15,424 nt of DNA from Synergistaceae bacterium (GTDB taxonomy: Bacteria > Synergistota > Synergistia > Synergistales > Aminobacteriaceae), in assembly GCA_017455085.1 (NCBI GenBank), contig JAFTBT010000116.1, positions 1 to 15,424 of the forward strand, in the 5' to 3' direction. Positions 1-7,520 of the stretch are shown piece by piece. A model generated the notes under the pieces. That model ran no database searches. It was not told where the DNA came from and saw only the letters and a list, made by a program, of their open reading frames with translations. Position 1 is the stretch's first letter. Every line of letters starts with the position of its first letter. Position numbers and translations under genes: made by a program.

Positions 1-1250
1 ACGTCGTTGAGCTTTGACGATACCGCACGAGCCTCCTCCCAGACTGTACGGGAGTAGTCGATGTTCTGCGCGCTCTCCTGAGAGTAATACGCTGCCTTGA
101 CGTTGTGGCCGAGCCTGATCGTCCCGGAAGTGGGCTGTTCTGTCTGACTCAGCAGCCGCAAAAGCGTCGACTTCCCTGCGCCGTTCACACCCACAAGCGC
201 GACTCGTTCACCCCTGTTCAGGACAAAGCTGACTCCAGAAAACACCTGCAATTCCCCGTAGCACTTGGCCAAGTCCGCACACTTCAGGACTTCCCACCCG
301 CTGGCCGGAGCTTCCGGAATCGTCAGCCGTACGGTTTTGGAGTCCTGTGCCAACTCTATGCGCTCTATCTTCTCAAGCTGCTTGATACGGCTCTGAACCT
401 GTGCTGCTTTCGTGGCTTTGTACCGGAAACGCGTAACAAACGACTCAATTTTTGCGATTTTTGCCTGCTGTTGGGTGTATGCCTTCTGCAAAAGCTCCTG
501 ATTCTGCGCCTTCACTTCAACGTACTCATCATACCCGTACGGATACAGGGTAATCACTCCGCGCTCAAGGTCAGCGATATTCTCTGCGGTATTCTCCAGA
601 AATCTCACGTCATGCGACACCGACACTACAGCCCCTTTGTGAGTCCGCAGCCAGCCTTCAAGCCACTCCATAGATTCGGTGTCGAGGTGGTTAGTAGGTT
701 CGTCCAGCAAAAGCACGTCAGGAGCAGACAGCAATAACGCAGCCATAGCAATGCGCATCTTCCAGCCTCCGGAAAAGTCCCGGCAGTTCTTGACGGAGTC
801 ATCCTTCCTGAAGCCGAGACCGTGCAGGACCTTCATGGCCATAGCCTCAAACGCGAAGCCCCCGAGATTCTCAAAGCGTCTTTCCAGCCGTGAATGTTCC
901 TCCAACAGGGCAGAATGATTCTCCGGAGAGAGTGAGAGTCTTTCCTCGACAGCACGGAGTTTTGCCTCAACGCTGGAGATTCCGGCTCTGTGCTTGAGGT
1001 AGTCCATGAGAGGAACTGCGTCAATCTCTACGAGGTCTTGCGGAAGCCAGCCTACGGTGAGTCCGCGTGAACGTTCGACAGTTCCGGAGTCGTGATCGAG
1101 TTCGCCGGTGATGACTCTGAGCAGAGTAGTTTTTCCTGCGCCGTTAGCACCAACGAGTCCGATACGGGCATTGTCAGAAATTTGCAGATTCAGCCCGCGA
1201 AATATAACCTGTTCACCGAATGAGAGGGATAAATTCTTGATAGTAATCAT
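1..1250 (-). CDS. ABC-F family ATPase (translation-factor type), 5' part only
   Basis: The N-terminal 416 residues are present; the gene runs off the left edge. Seen: Walker A of domain 1 (GANGAGKTT, residues 34-42), signature FSGGWKMR (159-166), Walker B plus the ABC-F hallmark LLLDEPTNHLD (180-190), switch His in VSHD (213), a charged interdomain linker (about 240-310), then Walker A of domain 2 (GVNGAGKST, 354-362). There are no membrane segments. ABC-F proteins (EttA/Uup/YdiF/antibiotic-protection groups) are soluble tandem ATPases that act at the ribosomal E site on stalled or antibiotic-blocked ribosomes. The start MITIKNLSLSFG is typical of the family, although no Shine-Dalgarno sequence is visible before the ATG at 1250. 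Subfamily cannot be assigned because the C-terminus is missing and the linker is not diagnostic by eye. It is transcribed away from the rest of the window. Confidence 0.93.
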   Translation of the reverse strand, partial: MITIKNLSLSFGEQVIFRGLNLQISDNARIGLVGANGAGKTTLLRVITGELDHDSGTVERSRGLTVGWLPQDLVEIDAVPLMDYLKHRAGISSVEAKLRAVEERLSLSPENHSALLEEHSRLERRFENLGGFAFEAMAMKVLHGLGFRKDDSVKNCRDFSGGWKMRIAMAALLLSAPDVLLLDEPTNHLDTESMEWLEGWLRTHKGAVVSVSHDVRFLENTAENIADLERGVITLYPYGYDEYVEVKAQNQELLQKAYTQQQAKIAKIESFVTRFRYKATKAAQVQSRIKQLEKIERIELAQDSKTVRLTIPEAPASGWEVLKCADLAKCYGELQVFSGVSFVLNRGERVALVGVNGAGKSTLLRLLSQTEQPTSGTIRLGHNVKAAYYSQESAQNIDYSRTVWEEARAVSSKLND

Positions 1251-1308
1251 GCAGGTAAATATATCACAGCCCGCGAAAAATTCTGTACCTCAAAAAGTGG
1301 AGAGCTGT

Positions 1309-1441
1309 TTTTGCGGAGGAAGTGTGTGTGCAGAAAAACGTGTAGTTATGTTTTGCGGAGAAAGTATGTGTGCAGAAAATGTGTAGTTATGTTTTGCGGA
1401 GTTATTTTTTGCGGAGGAAATGTGTGTGCAGAAAATGTGTG
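1309..1441 (+). repeat. Small tandem repeat (minisatellite A), about 41-42 bp unit
   Basis: Two adjacent full units (1309-1350 and 1351-1391), a stub (1392-1404) and a third copy (1407-1441). Each starts TTTTGCGGAG, continues with a GTGTGTGTGCAGAAAA-like segment and ends GTGTAGTTATG. The array lies in the noncoding gap between the ABC-F gene start and the hsp20 terminator. The rest of the gap (1251-1308 and 1442-1542) holds only a short direct repeat, TGTAGTTGTAAA-like, at about 1501-1525, and no gene. The unit resembles the larger array at 13286-13582 read on the minus strand. Confidence 0.8.
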
Positions 1442-1542
1442 ATTCTATTTCTGAGACCAGAGCCGTAAAGTTAGCTGGTATGTGAATTTATGAGGGGAAT
1501 TTGTAGTTGTAAATGTAGTTGTAAAATCGTACTCTCTTCACG

Positions 1543-1575
1543 AAAAAAGGCCGTCCCCTTTCTCTGGAGACAGCC
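1543..1575 (-). terminator. Rho-independent terminator of hsp20
   Basis: Read on the minus strand, GGCTGTCTCC (1575-1566) pairs with GGGGACGGCC (1558-1549) across a 7-base loop. This makes a 10-bp stem with two G-U pairs, followed directly by six T (1548-1543). It starts 24 bases past the hsp20 stop codon. Confidence 0.9.
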
Positions 1576-1598
1576 CATCACGTGCTAATTATACACCC

Positions 1599-2060
1599 TT
1601 ATGCTTCGGACTTGATGCTGAGTTTTTTGTGGGCTTTGTCCTGACTCTTTTCGGCAACGCTCACCGTAAGCACTCCGTTCTTGAAACTGGCTTCTGCTGT
1701 TTCCGGGTCTGCCTCAACAGGAAACGCAACAACCCTCTCGACTTTGCCCCAGCGTCTCTCTGAACGGAAATAACTCTTGTCCTTGCCTTCCTCTTTGGAC
1801 TCGGCCTTCTTTTCTGCGGAGAGCGTCAATCTGTCGGAATACACATGCAGGTCTACGTCTTCGGTGTCTATTCCGGGAAGTTCTGCCTCAACGAAAATTT
1901 TGCCGTCCTTGCGGTAAACGTCAGTCCTTGCGCCGAAACCTGTGCTTAACCCTGCAAAGCTCTCATCAAATGACGGAAGGCTTATGCTGCGGGTGATGCT
2001 GTCGAAAAGATCATCAGGGTCAAACATTCTCATCATAGGGTAAAAATTATTTCTAGCCAT
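1599..2060 (-). CDS. hsp20: Small heat shock protein, Hsp20/alpha-crystallin family
   Basis: 153-residue ATP-independent holdase chaperone that binds unfolding proteins in the cytoplasm. The N-terminal arm (1-45) contains MMRMFDPDDLFDSI. The alpha-crystallin domain spans about 46-138 and carries the classic A-x-x-x-NGVL signature (NGVL 128-131) and the ELPGI strand (60-64). The C-terminal tail has an L-S-I triplet (147-149), a variant of the I-x-I/V oligomerisation motif. The start is placed at the ATG at 2060 because AAAGGAG lies just upstream (about 2066-2072); the longer reading frame from 2084 would put that ribosome site inside the gene. The gene stands alone between its own promoter region (2094-2205) and a strong terminator. 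No CIRCE operator was seen. Confidence 0.95.
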   Translation of the reverse strand: MARNNFYPMMRMFDPDDLFDSITRSISLPSFDESFAGLSTGFGARTDVYRKDGKIFVEAELPGIDTEDVDLHVYSDRLTLSAEKKAESKEEGKDKSYFRSERRWGKVERVVAFPVEADPETAEASFKNGVLTVSVAEKSQDKAHKKLSIKSEA

Positions 2061-2086
2061 TGTAATAATCTCCTTTGCGTGCATGA

Positions 2087-2177
2087 AACACTCTATATAT
2101 TTTTGTCTGAGGGCTTGTGTAACTCTCCATCAATATGTTGTGTTCTGAAACACTCTGTATTTCCGGAGGGCTTGTGA
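2087..2177 (-). repeat. Imperfect direct repeat (61-base offset) duplicating the hsp20 promoter block
   Basis: The block AAACACTCT...GAGGGCTTGTG occurs at about 2087-2120 and again at about 2148-2177 on the plus strand. The flanks are nearly identical and the middle has diverged. The proximal copy contains the candidate promoter; in the distal copy the -10 is degraded. Confidence 0.6.
2094..2122 (-). promoter_or_regulatory. Probable sigma70-type promoter of hsp20
   Basis: On the minus strand TTACAC (2122-2117) and TATATA (2099-2094) are exactly 17 bases apart. This predicts a start near 2087 and a short leader of about 27 bases to the ATG at 2060. Confidence 0.55.
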
Positions 2178-2205
2178 TTTTTCCCTCACAACGCAGGAAA
2201 TTATA
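2172..2205 (-). promoter_or_regulatory. Distal -10 box with an adjoining palindrome (candidate operator)
   Basis: A perfect TATAAT (minus strand, 2205-2200) is followed within 8 bases by the palindrome TTGTGA-N8-TCACAA (2191-2172). That is where a repressor of this promoter would sit. A GAGGG/CCCTC pair (2166-2170 and 2183-2187) overlaps it, so a transcript could fold two ways. No good -35 is seen 16-18 bases upstream of the TATAAT. Confidence 0.4.
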
Positions 2206-2408
2206 GTACTGACTTTCTCAAACTATATCGTGTAAATTCATCAGACTTTACTCGTAACATTTACTGACTTTTTGAGAAACGTACTGACTATGAGATTGCC
2301 ACTATCCGCGCAAAAACAGCAGCCATGACTTCAGTCGCAACAGTCCGCAGTGGTTCATGAGATGTATTTACGCTGCAAAAGCACAGCAAGAATCACACTA
2401 AGCTGTTG
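2206..2408. other. Noncoding stretch with repeated ACTGACT motifs
   Basis: Between the hsp20 control region and the glutaredoxin-like gene no ORF is credible. ACTGACT occurs at 2208-2214, 2263-2269 and 2283-2289. The first two are followed by CTCAAA-type and TTTTTGAGAAA segments that are inverted relative to each other. No terminator for the glutaredoxin-like gene was recognised here. Confidence 0.45.
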
Positions 2409-2687
2409 TTACGCCAAAGCCTCCTCAAGCACACGCCTGACATTCTCCCGGCACTCTTCGTATTTTTCGCCGCGGTGAGCCTCATACACTTTCACACCGT
2501 CAACGAAAAACGTCGGCACATGGTAGTAATCATACTTGGCCGAAATTTCCGGGTGTTCGTTTTCTTCAACCCACTCAATCATGACAGCAGCATACTTCTC
2601 ATTCTCAGCAGCAAGTTCCTTTACCGCCTTGATAGCCTGAGCGCAATACGGACAACCATTAAGCCGAAATGCTAAAACACTCTTCAT
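2409..2687 (-). CDS. Glutaredoxin/thioredoxin-like redox protein (CPYC)
   Basis: 92 residues, a single thioredoxin-fold domain. The active site is G-C12-P-Y-C15 near the N-terminus, and the conserved loop before the substrate groove is H-V57-P58-TFF (cis-proline). These are the two hallmarks of glutaredoxins. No signal peptide, so cytoplasmic. It would reduce disulfides or glutathione/low-molecular-thiol adducts, but the reductant cannot be told from sequence. GGGGT lies about 8 bases before the ATG as a weak ribosome site. The helix after the active site is unusually Glu/Ala-rich. It could also be called a thioredoxin-family protein; NrdH is less likely because the typical NrdH C-terminal signature is not seen. 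Confidence 0.85.
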   Translation of the reverse strand: MKSVLAFRLNGCPYCAQAIKAVKELAAENEKYAAVMIEWVEENEHPEISAKYDYYHVPTFFVDGVKVYEAHRGEKYEECRENVRRVLEEALA

Positions 2688-2848
2688 TTACACATACCCC
2701 TTTCACGTTAGAGCATACACCCCGCAAATCATGCATACCCTTTCAAGTGAACTCAATAATATTTTCTGTGGATAGTATATAATACACTCTATCTCAAAAT
2801 TTTTAGACATAAAGGGGAATTTCGCCGTGTGCAGGTCAGGTAATATAT
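2688..2848 (+). promoter_or_regulatory. Intergenic region with candidate promoter for the glycosyltransferase gene
   Basis: Divergent gap between the redox gene and the glycosyltransferase. A consensus TATAAT lies at 2778-2783 on the plus strand, about 66 bases before the ATG at 2849. No clear -35 is present. A weak ribosome site (CAGGT, about 2832-2836) precedes the start. Confidence 0.4.
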
Positions 2849-4432
2849 ATGCTGAAAACTTTATTGCGCAATAAGCCTGCATTAATCTTCGGCGCATTGC
2901 TCATCTACTTATACTTCAGGGGAATCGGAGATCACGGCCTCATAGATCCCGTTGAAGGCATCAACGCCTCCGCAGAAATCCACATGTCCGCTTCCGGAAA
3001 TCTCTTCGTCCCACGAATCGGCAATGCTCTCCTCACCGGAAAAACCATGCTCACATGGTGGCTCTCTGCCCTCTCACTGCGCCTGTTCGGCTGGGGAGAA
3101 TTCGCCGTCCGGTTCTGGTCTGCCCTGTCCGGTGTCGGAATGTCTTGGGCCGCCGCAAAAGCTGCTCACGCGTCACGCAGGGCCTCACGACTCGCTGCAT
3201 GGGTCTGCGCAAGTATGACCGGCTGCTTTGTGGTCTCACAGCTCGCTTCGTCTCACGCACTGTACTCATTCTTTACTGCTATCACTATGGCCGGAGCTGT
3301 CCGCTCACAGGAGTCCCGCGAAAATCGCTACTGGCTCATTCCTGCACACATAGCTTCAGCACTCGCATTCATGGCTCACGGAGTCTCAGGGCTGTTTCTG
3401 CCGTGGATGGCAGTAATCGCGTATTCAGTGCTGTGTGAGGACTGGGAGTCCCTCCGAAATTTTTTCACTTGGCCTGCCGGAATCATCTGCACAGTAATTC
3501 TTGCGGGGTTCTATCTGGTTATACTCATCATTGCGAATCCTGAGCTTGTACACTTTCTGCGGTGCATGAATCACATCTACACTTTCGGCGGCATAGCTGG
3601 AATCTGCGTGTATGTGTTCATGTGCTTTATGCCTTGGGCGGGTTTCATGGCAAGGGCAGTTTTCGAGTCTATACCGCGAAAATATCCGGCCAAGAAATCA
3701 CCAGAACTCTTTTTGCTGGTGTGGGCAGGTGTATTCGCGTTCGGAGCATTGGCCTCCGGAGATATATTATCAGTGTCGTCATGCATACCTGCTCTTTCTG
3801 CGCTGTTAGGCCTGAAGCTGGATACATGGCTCGGCAAAAAAAAGCTCTATTCCGTCAGAATCTCAGTCATGATCTCAGTGCTGGTGATGGTGCCAGTGCT
3901 GTATATGATTCTGCCGTTCACGGTGAACACTTTTCCGCTGGTGAAAGCCTCGTTGATGTCGCTGATACCTTGGGGAATTTTGGCGGGGGTTTTCCTGTTC
4001 GCTTGCTGGTACTACACACGCACTAAGCAGATCGTCAAGTGGGTGCGCAATGTCCCGGCTGCTGCGGTGATGTGCCTGCTGCCGTTGGCTGGGGTGTTCA
4101 ACCTGACAGCGGATGTGTATTCTGTGCAGGGTATAGGCCGAAAACTCGGAAGCACTGTTCAGGGAAACGAGCCTGTGATTCAGTACGGGGTAAATCATCC
4201 GTCGATATATTTCTACACGTTCCGGAACTCGTACATTATCGGTGCGGGACTGACTCCGGGACTTCAGGAGAAGGGTTTTGCTGCGAATTTCCAGTTCATC
4301 GGGCAGAAGTGGACAGCCAAAGAAAGAGTGTACCTGATTATGCCTGAGGACATGCAGAGCGATAACCCATTGCCGCAGAATGTATCGCATATTCTCGGCG
4401 AGAACGGAATATTGTTGCTGAGTAATCAATAG
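2849..4432 (+). CDS. ArnT/GT83-like integral membrane glycosyltransferase
   Basis: 527 residues, about the length of the PMT/ArnT family (around 550). The N-terminus holds one membrane helix followed by a periplasmic loop with D33-P-x-E36 (DPVEGINASAEIHMSASG), matching the catalytic DPDE-R-YAE region of ArnT-type enzymes. Next comes GKTMLTWWLSALSLRLFGWGEFAVRFWS (about 64-91), which fits the K-P-P-L-x-Y-W...LFG...E-F-A-x-R family pattern. Many hydrophobic segments follow, then a soluble C-terminal part. Family members move a sugar from a polyprenyl-phosphate donor to lipid A or other acceptors on the outer face of the inner membrane. Donor and acceptor are unknown here. Lys replaces the usual K-P-P start (GKTM). 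Likely co-transcribed with the secreted protein 19 bases downstream. Confidence 0.8.
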   Translation: MLKTLLRNKPALIFGALLIYLYFRGIGDHGLIDPVEGINASAEIHMSASGNLFVPRIGNALLTGKTMLTWWLSALSLRLFGWGEFAVRFWSALSGVGMSWAAAKAAHASRRASRLAAWVCASMTGCFVVSQLASSHALYSFFTAITMAGAVRSQESRENRYWLIPAHIASALAFMAHGVSGLFLPWMAVIAYSVLCEDWESLRNFFTWPAGIICTVILAGFYLVILIIANPELVHFLRCMNHIYTFGGIAGICVYVFMCFMPWAGFMARAVFESIPRKYPAKKSPELFLLVWAGVFAFGALASGDILSVSSCIPALSALLGLKLDTWLGKKKLYSVRISVMISVLVMVPVLYMILPFTVNTFPLVKASLMSLIPWGILAGVFLFACWYYTRTKQIVKWVRNVPAAAVMCLLPLAGVFNLTADVYSVQGIGRKLGSTVQGNEPVIQYGVNHPSIYFYTFRNSYIIGAGLTPGLQEKGFAANFQFIGQKWTAKERVYLIMPEDMQSDNPLPQNVSHILGENGILLLSNQ

Positions 4433-4451
4433 TGAAGGAGAAAGTATATAC

Positions 4452-5171
4452 ATGCGTAAAGTTTTTGTGTCAGCAGTTTTAGCGTTGTTGTGTCTGGCAG
4501 GGAGTGCATGTGCAAACGTTGAGGCTGATCCTGAGATTCACAGGGTAATCGGCGGGCTGTATTCGCTTGCGTGCGCTGCGGAGCTGAACGGGAATTCTGA
4601 GCCGCAGGTTCGGCAGTTACGGCAGTATTTTTCGGATGTTCCGAATGACTGGTATTCTACGGTGCAGGTCTCGCGCGTCAACAATGCTGTGTGGGCTGGA
4701 GTAGCTGTAGGGAAGATGTCGACAGCCCGGCAGTTTTTGCGTACACATGCTCAGGAATTGGGGATATGCGACTCTCCGGAAGGGTATGCGTGGCTCGGAG
4801 GTGAGTATGCGTGGCTGAAGGTCTCCGGAATTTCCGGACTCAGGGCAGCGCGCGGAAAGGGGACGGATTCGGGTGCGGTGTTTCTGAACGTCGAGGGCAG
4901 TGACTCGTGGTGGATGGGTGTACCGTCATTCACGCCGCAGACTGCGAAGTCAGTGATAGCGAGACACGGCATGAAGAACCCTCCGGAACTGCACAAGCCT
5001 TCGGGGATTCACACGAGCATATACGAGTCAGTGAAGCCTTCGGATGTCCGTAAGCCCGCAGATATGCATGTGGGAAGGAAACGCAGCAGTTTCGACAAAG
5101 AAATAGAGATAGGGAGAGATGTAGATTTGATCTTTAACCCTCTACTCAAGCAGCAGCAAAACAACTATTAA
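4452..5171 (+). CDS. Secreted protein of unknown function
   Basis: I do not recognise this 239-residue protein. A clear Sec signal peptide occupies about 1-21 (MRKVF, hydrophobic core SAVLALLCLAG, then SACA-N). The mature part (about 25-160) is alpha/beta-like with many Trp and Tyr (WYSTVQV, NAVWAGVAVG, YAWLGGEYAWLKV, DSWWMGV). The tail (165-239) is basic, Pro/His-rich and probably flexible, ending in DLIFNPL. A GGAG ribosome site precedes the ATG. The gene starts 19 bases after the glycosyltransferase, so the two are probably one operon and the product may act in the same envelope pathway (inference). Cysteines at 41 and 115 of the precursor could form a disulfide. Confidence 0.8.
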   Translation: MRKVFVSAVLALLCLAGSACANVEADPEIHRVIGGLYSLACAAELNGNSEPQVRQLRQYFSDVPNDWYSTVQVSRVNNAVWAGVAVGKMSTARQFLRTHAQELGICDSPEGYAWLGGEYAWLKVSGISGLRAARGKGTDSGAVFLNVEGSDSWWMGVPSFTPQTAKSVIARHGMKNPPELHKPSGIHTSIYESVKPSDVRKPADMHVGRKRSSFDKEIEIGRDVDLIFNPLLKQQQNNY

Positions 5172-5259
5172 CGCATATTAACGCAAAGGACGTAAGTTTG
5201 CCGTAATGCACAAAACAACAGCAGCATAGCAGCTATTAACACAAGGGAGGAAATATTTC

Positions 5260-6249
5260 ATGGCAGTATTAATTTGCGGAGGAGCCGGCTATATCGGCTC
5301 ACACAACGTCAGGGCTTTTTCCCAGAAAGGCGAAGAAGTCATCGTAATAGACAGCCTCGAAACCGGACACAGGGCATCAGTTCCCGAAGGCATAAAGTTT
5401 TATCACGCGGATATTCGCGACTCTGAAGCACTGGACAAAGTTTTTGCGGAGAATCAAATCGAGTCAGTCATACATTTCTGCGCATATTCTCTCGTCGGCG
5501 AGAGCATGGAGAAACCCCTAAAGTACTTCGACAACAACGTAGGCGGCATGATTTCCCTGCTTGAGGCCATGCATAAACACGGAGTAAAGCGCATAATCTT
5601 TTCGTCAACGGCAGCAACATACGGTGAACCCAAAAGAGTCCCCATTCTTGAGACAGACCCAACAATCCCCACAAACCCCTACGGTGAAAGCAAGCGCATC
5701 ATGGAGAAGATGATGAACTGGGTCAGCAGGCTTCACGATATACGCTACGTATCACTGCGTTACTTCAACGTTGCCGGAGCTTGGCATGACGGCTCTATCG
5801 GCGAGGATCACAAGTACGAGACTCACCTAATCCCCCTGATTCTGCAAGTCCCTCTAGGAAAACGCGAACACATCACTATCTACGGCGACGACTACCCGAC
5901 TCAGGACGGCACATGTATACGCGACTACATTCACGTTGAGGATCTAGCAAGGGCGCATATTCTTGCACTTGAGTATCTTCGTAACGGAGGCACAAGCGAC
6001 ATCTTCAACTTAGGGAGCGGAGACGGATATTCTGTGATGGAGATGATCACTGCTGCACGAAAAGTTACCGGCCATTCGATCCCTGCACAGGTCGGCGCAA
6101 GAAGACCCGGGGACCCGGCCAAGTTAGTAGCTGACAGCACAAAAGCTCACGAGATTCTGAAGTGGACTCCGGAAATTGTCCGCATGGAGGATATTATCGC
6201 TACAGCGTGGAAGTGGCACAGCTCACACCCCAACGGCTACGGTGATTAA
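5260..6249 (+). CDS. galE: UDP-glucose 4-epimerase
   Basis: 329 residues, full length for GalE. The Rossmann NAD site is G7-G-A-G10-Y-I-G13, with acidic D31 ending the second strand (VIDSLETG). The SDR catalytic set is visible: S115-S-T117 (FSSTAATYG) and Y141-G-E-S-K145 (YxxxK). RYFNVAGA, the YPTQDGTCIRDYIHVEDLA segment and the late RRPGDPA motif are typical of GalE. It interconverts UDP-glucose and UDP-galactose (possibly the N-acetyl forms) in the cytoplasm, feeding surface polysaccharide or galactose use. A strong ribosome site, GGGAGG, lies before the ATG. It begins a three-gene run with the PAS/GGDEF gene (6 bases later) and rsmA. Confidence 0.96.
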   Translation: MAVLICGGAGYIGSHNVRAFSQKGEEVIVIDSLETGHRASVPEGIKFYHADIRDSEALDKVFAENQIESVIHFCAYSLVGESMEKPLKYFDNNVGGMISLLEAMHKHGVKRIIFSSTAATYGEPKRVPILETDPTIPTNPYGESKRIMEKMMNWVSRLHDIRYVSLRYFNVAGAWHDGSIGEDHKYETHLIPLILQVPLGKREHITIYGDDYPTQDGTCIRDYIHVEDLARAHILALEYLRNGGTSDIFNLGSGDGYSVMEMITAARKVTGHSIPAQVGARRPGDPAKLVADSTKAHEILKWTPEIVRMEDIIATAWKWHSSHPNGYGD

Positions 6250-6255
6250 TGCATT

Positions 6256-7518
6256 ATGAGCGTGTGGAGCAGTGTACTCGACAGCTGTCCGGGACTGTTG
6301 TGCTGCGTGATCAACCTCAAGGGCAGACTGATATATGCTACTCACGGCTACAGGGCCATCGCCGCAAGACTGTTCGGCCACAAGTGCGAGGAAGGCAGAA
6401 ATTACCCGCCGTTAATCTCTGACGTTGACAGGGACATTCACGAGGCACTGACTGCTGCATGTCTGGGAGAGTCCAACGCTATCGAGATTGACGAGAACGG
6501 CAGCATATGGGAACTCTCCGCTTCACCGCTGATACTTCCGGAGGACGGAGACAGCAAAATTTCCGGTGTAGTTGTCCGAATCGTGGCTGCCTCATCAAAA
6601 CCTCAGCCCCCTGCTCCTGTCGTGATGAGCAACCCGGATATTCTGGAGGCTGTTCCGTTCAGGGCATGTATTACTGACGACAAGGGCGTAATTCTTGCAG
6701 CGAATAAGTACCTGTGTGCGGGGCTCGGCCGGAATCCTTCAGGGAGCAATATAGCCGAGTTCGCAGAGCTTGATGCAGTGTCCGGACTCATGCGGATTAT
6801 TCTGCGGCGTTCGGGCAGTGCTGAGTGCATTATGCAGGACATTTCGGAGCATGATACTTTTTACGCGTTCACCCCTGAAGAAATCTATCTTGATGCTGCG
6901 CTGAATGACATTCCCCAAGCCGAAAAGACCCAAGCCAGACGTATGCGCATACATGCAAGCCCAATAGACTGGAACGGCGAAAAATCTTCCCTCCTTACGT
7001 TTGAGGACATCACTGACGCGAAAAAGACTCATGACCAGTTACGCAGGCTTTTGACGTTCGACACAAGGGCCGGAATCCTGAACAGGAGGGGACTCGAACA
7101 CGTATTGCTTCGTGAGATCGGTGAATGCGTCAAGAACGGAGGAGACTTGAGTCTAATTGCGCTGAGTATCGACAGCCTGAACTATACAGCAGAAACTTCG
7201 GGCTATGTAGCTGCTGAAAGAATGGTGCGTGAATTTGTCGGGAACATGAAGAAATTCCTGATCGGTCGCGCTGACAGTGTAGCAGCAAGATTCGGACGAG
7301 ACGAGTTCATGGCGGTGGTGCATTGTCCCGGAGCTGTGGCTGTGGTGATGGCCAACGAAATACGTGCGAGGGCCGGGAATATCCCTGTGAGCGCGGGAGT
7401 AGCGGATTTCTATCACGGAGGGTATTCCGGCGTGAGTGAGCTTATCGGAGCAGCGTATGACACTATGAACAGGGCAAAGGCTGACGGCGGAAATATTACC
7501 CTTCTTGCCGGCAGATAG
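6256..7518 (+). CDS. PAS-PAS protein with degenerate GGDEF domain
   Basis: 420 residues, no membrane segments. Two PAS-like regions lie at about 5-110 and 128-255, the second ending in the PAS/PAC-style LTFEDITDAKK. A GGDEF-type domain spans about 264-420, with FDTRAGILNRRGL (a worn D-x-LTGL-x-NRR), a metal-ligand-like Asp in LSIDSLN (306), and YDTMNRAKADGGN near the end. The active-site loop reads G-R-D-E-F (347-351): the second Gly is Arg, and the N-D-x-x-G-H motif is also lost (TAETSGYVAAE). It is therefore probably not an active diguanylate cyclase; such domains often act as GTP or c-di-GMP sensors or protein interaction modules. No EAL domain. The start has no visible ribosome site and probably relies on readthrough from galE, 6 bases upstream. 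Confidence 0.85.
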   Translation: MSVWSSVLDSCPGLLCCVINLKGRLIYATHGYRAIAARLFGHKCEEGRNYPPLISDVDRDIHEALTAACLGESNAIEIDENGSIWELSASPLILPEDGDSKISGVVVRIVAASSKPQPPAPVVMSNPDILEAVPFRACITDDKGVILAANKYLCAGLGRNPSGSNIAEFAELDAVSGLMRIILRRSGSAECIMQDISEHDTFYAFTPEEIYLDAALNDIPQAEKTQARRMRIHASPIDWNGEKSSLLTFEDITDAKKTHDQLRRLLTFDTRAGILNRRGLEHVLLREIGECVKNGGDLSLIALSIDSLNYTAETSGYVAAERMVREFVGNMKKFLIGRADSVAARFGRDEFMAVVHCPGAVAVVMANEIRARAGNIPVSAGVADFYHGGYSGVSELIGAAYDTMNRAKADGGNITLLAGR

Positions 7519-7520
7519 TC

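Noticed and set aside
105..918. Plus-strand open frames over the left end
   Set aside because: They are the antisense of the ABC-F gene, whose Walker, signature and DEPTNHLD motifs are unambiguous on the minus strand.
2172..2191. Canonical CRP site
   Set aside because: TGTGA and TCACA are separated by 8 rather than 6 bases, so I record only a palindrome.
2085..2205. CIRCE heat-shock operator for hsp20
   Set aside because: GAGTG-like pieces occur but the TTAGCACTC-N9-GAGTGCTAA arrangement is absent.
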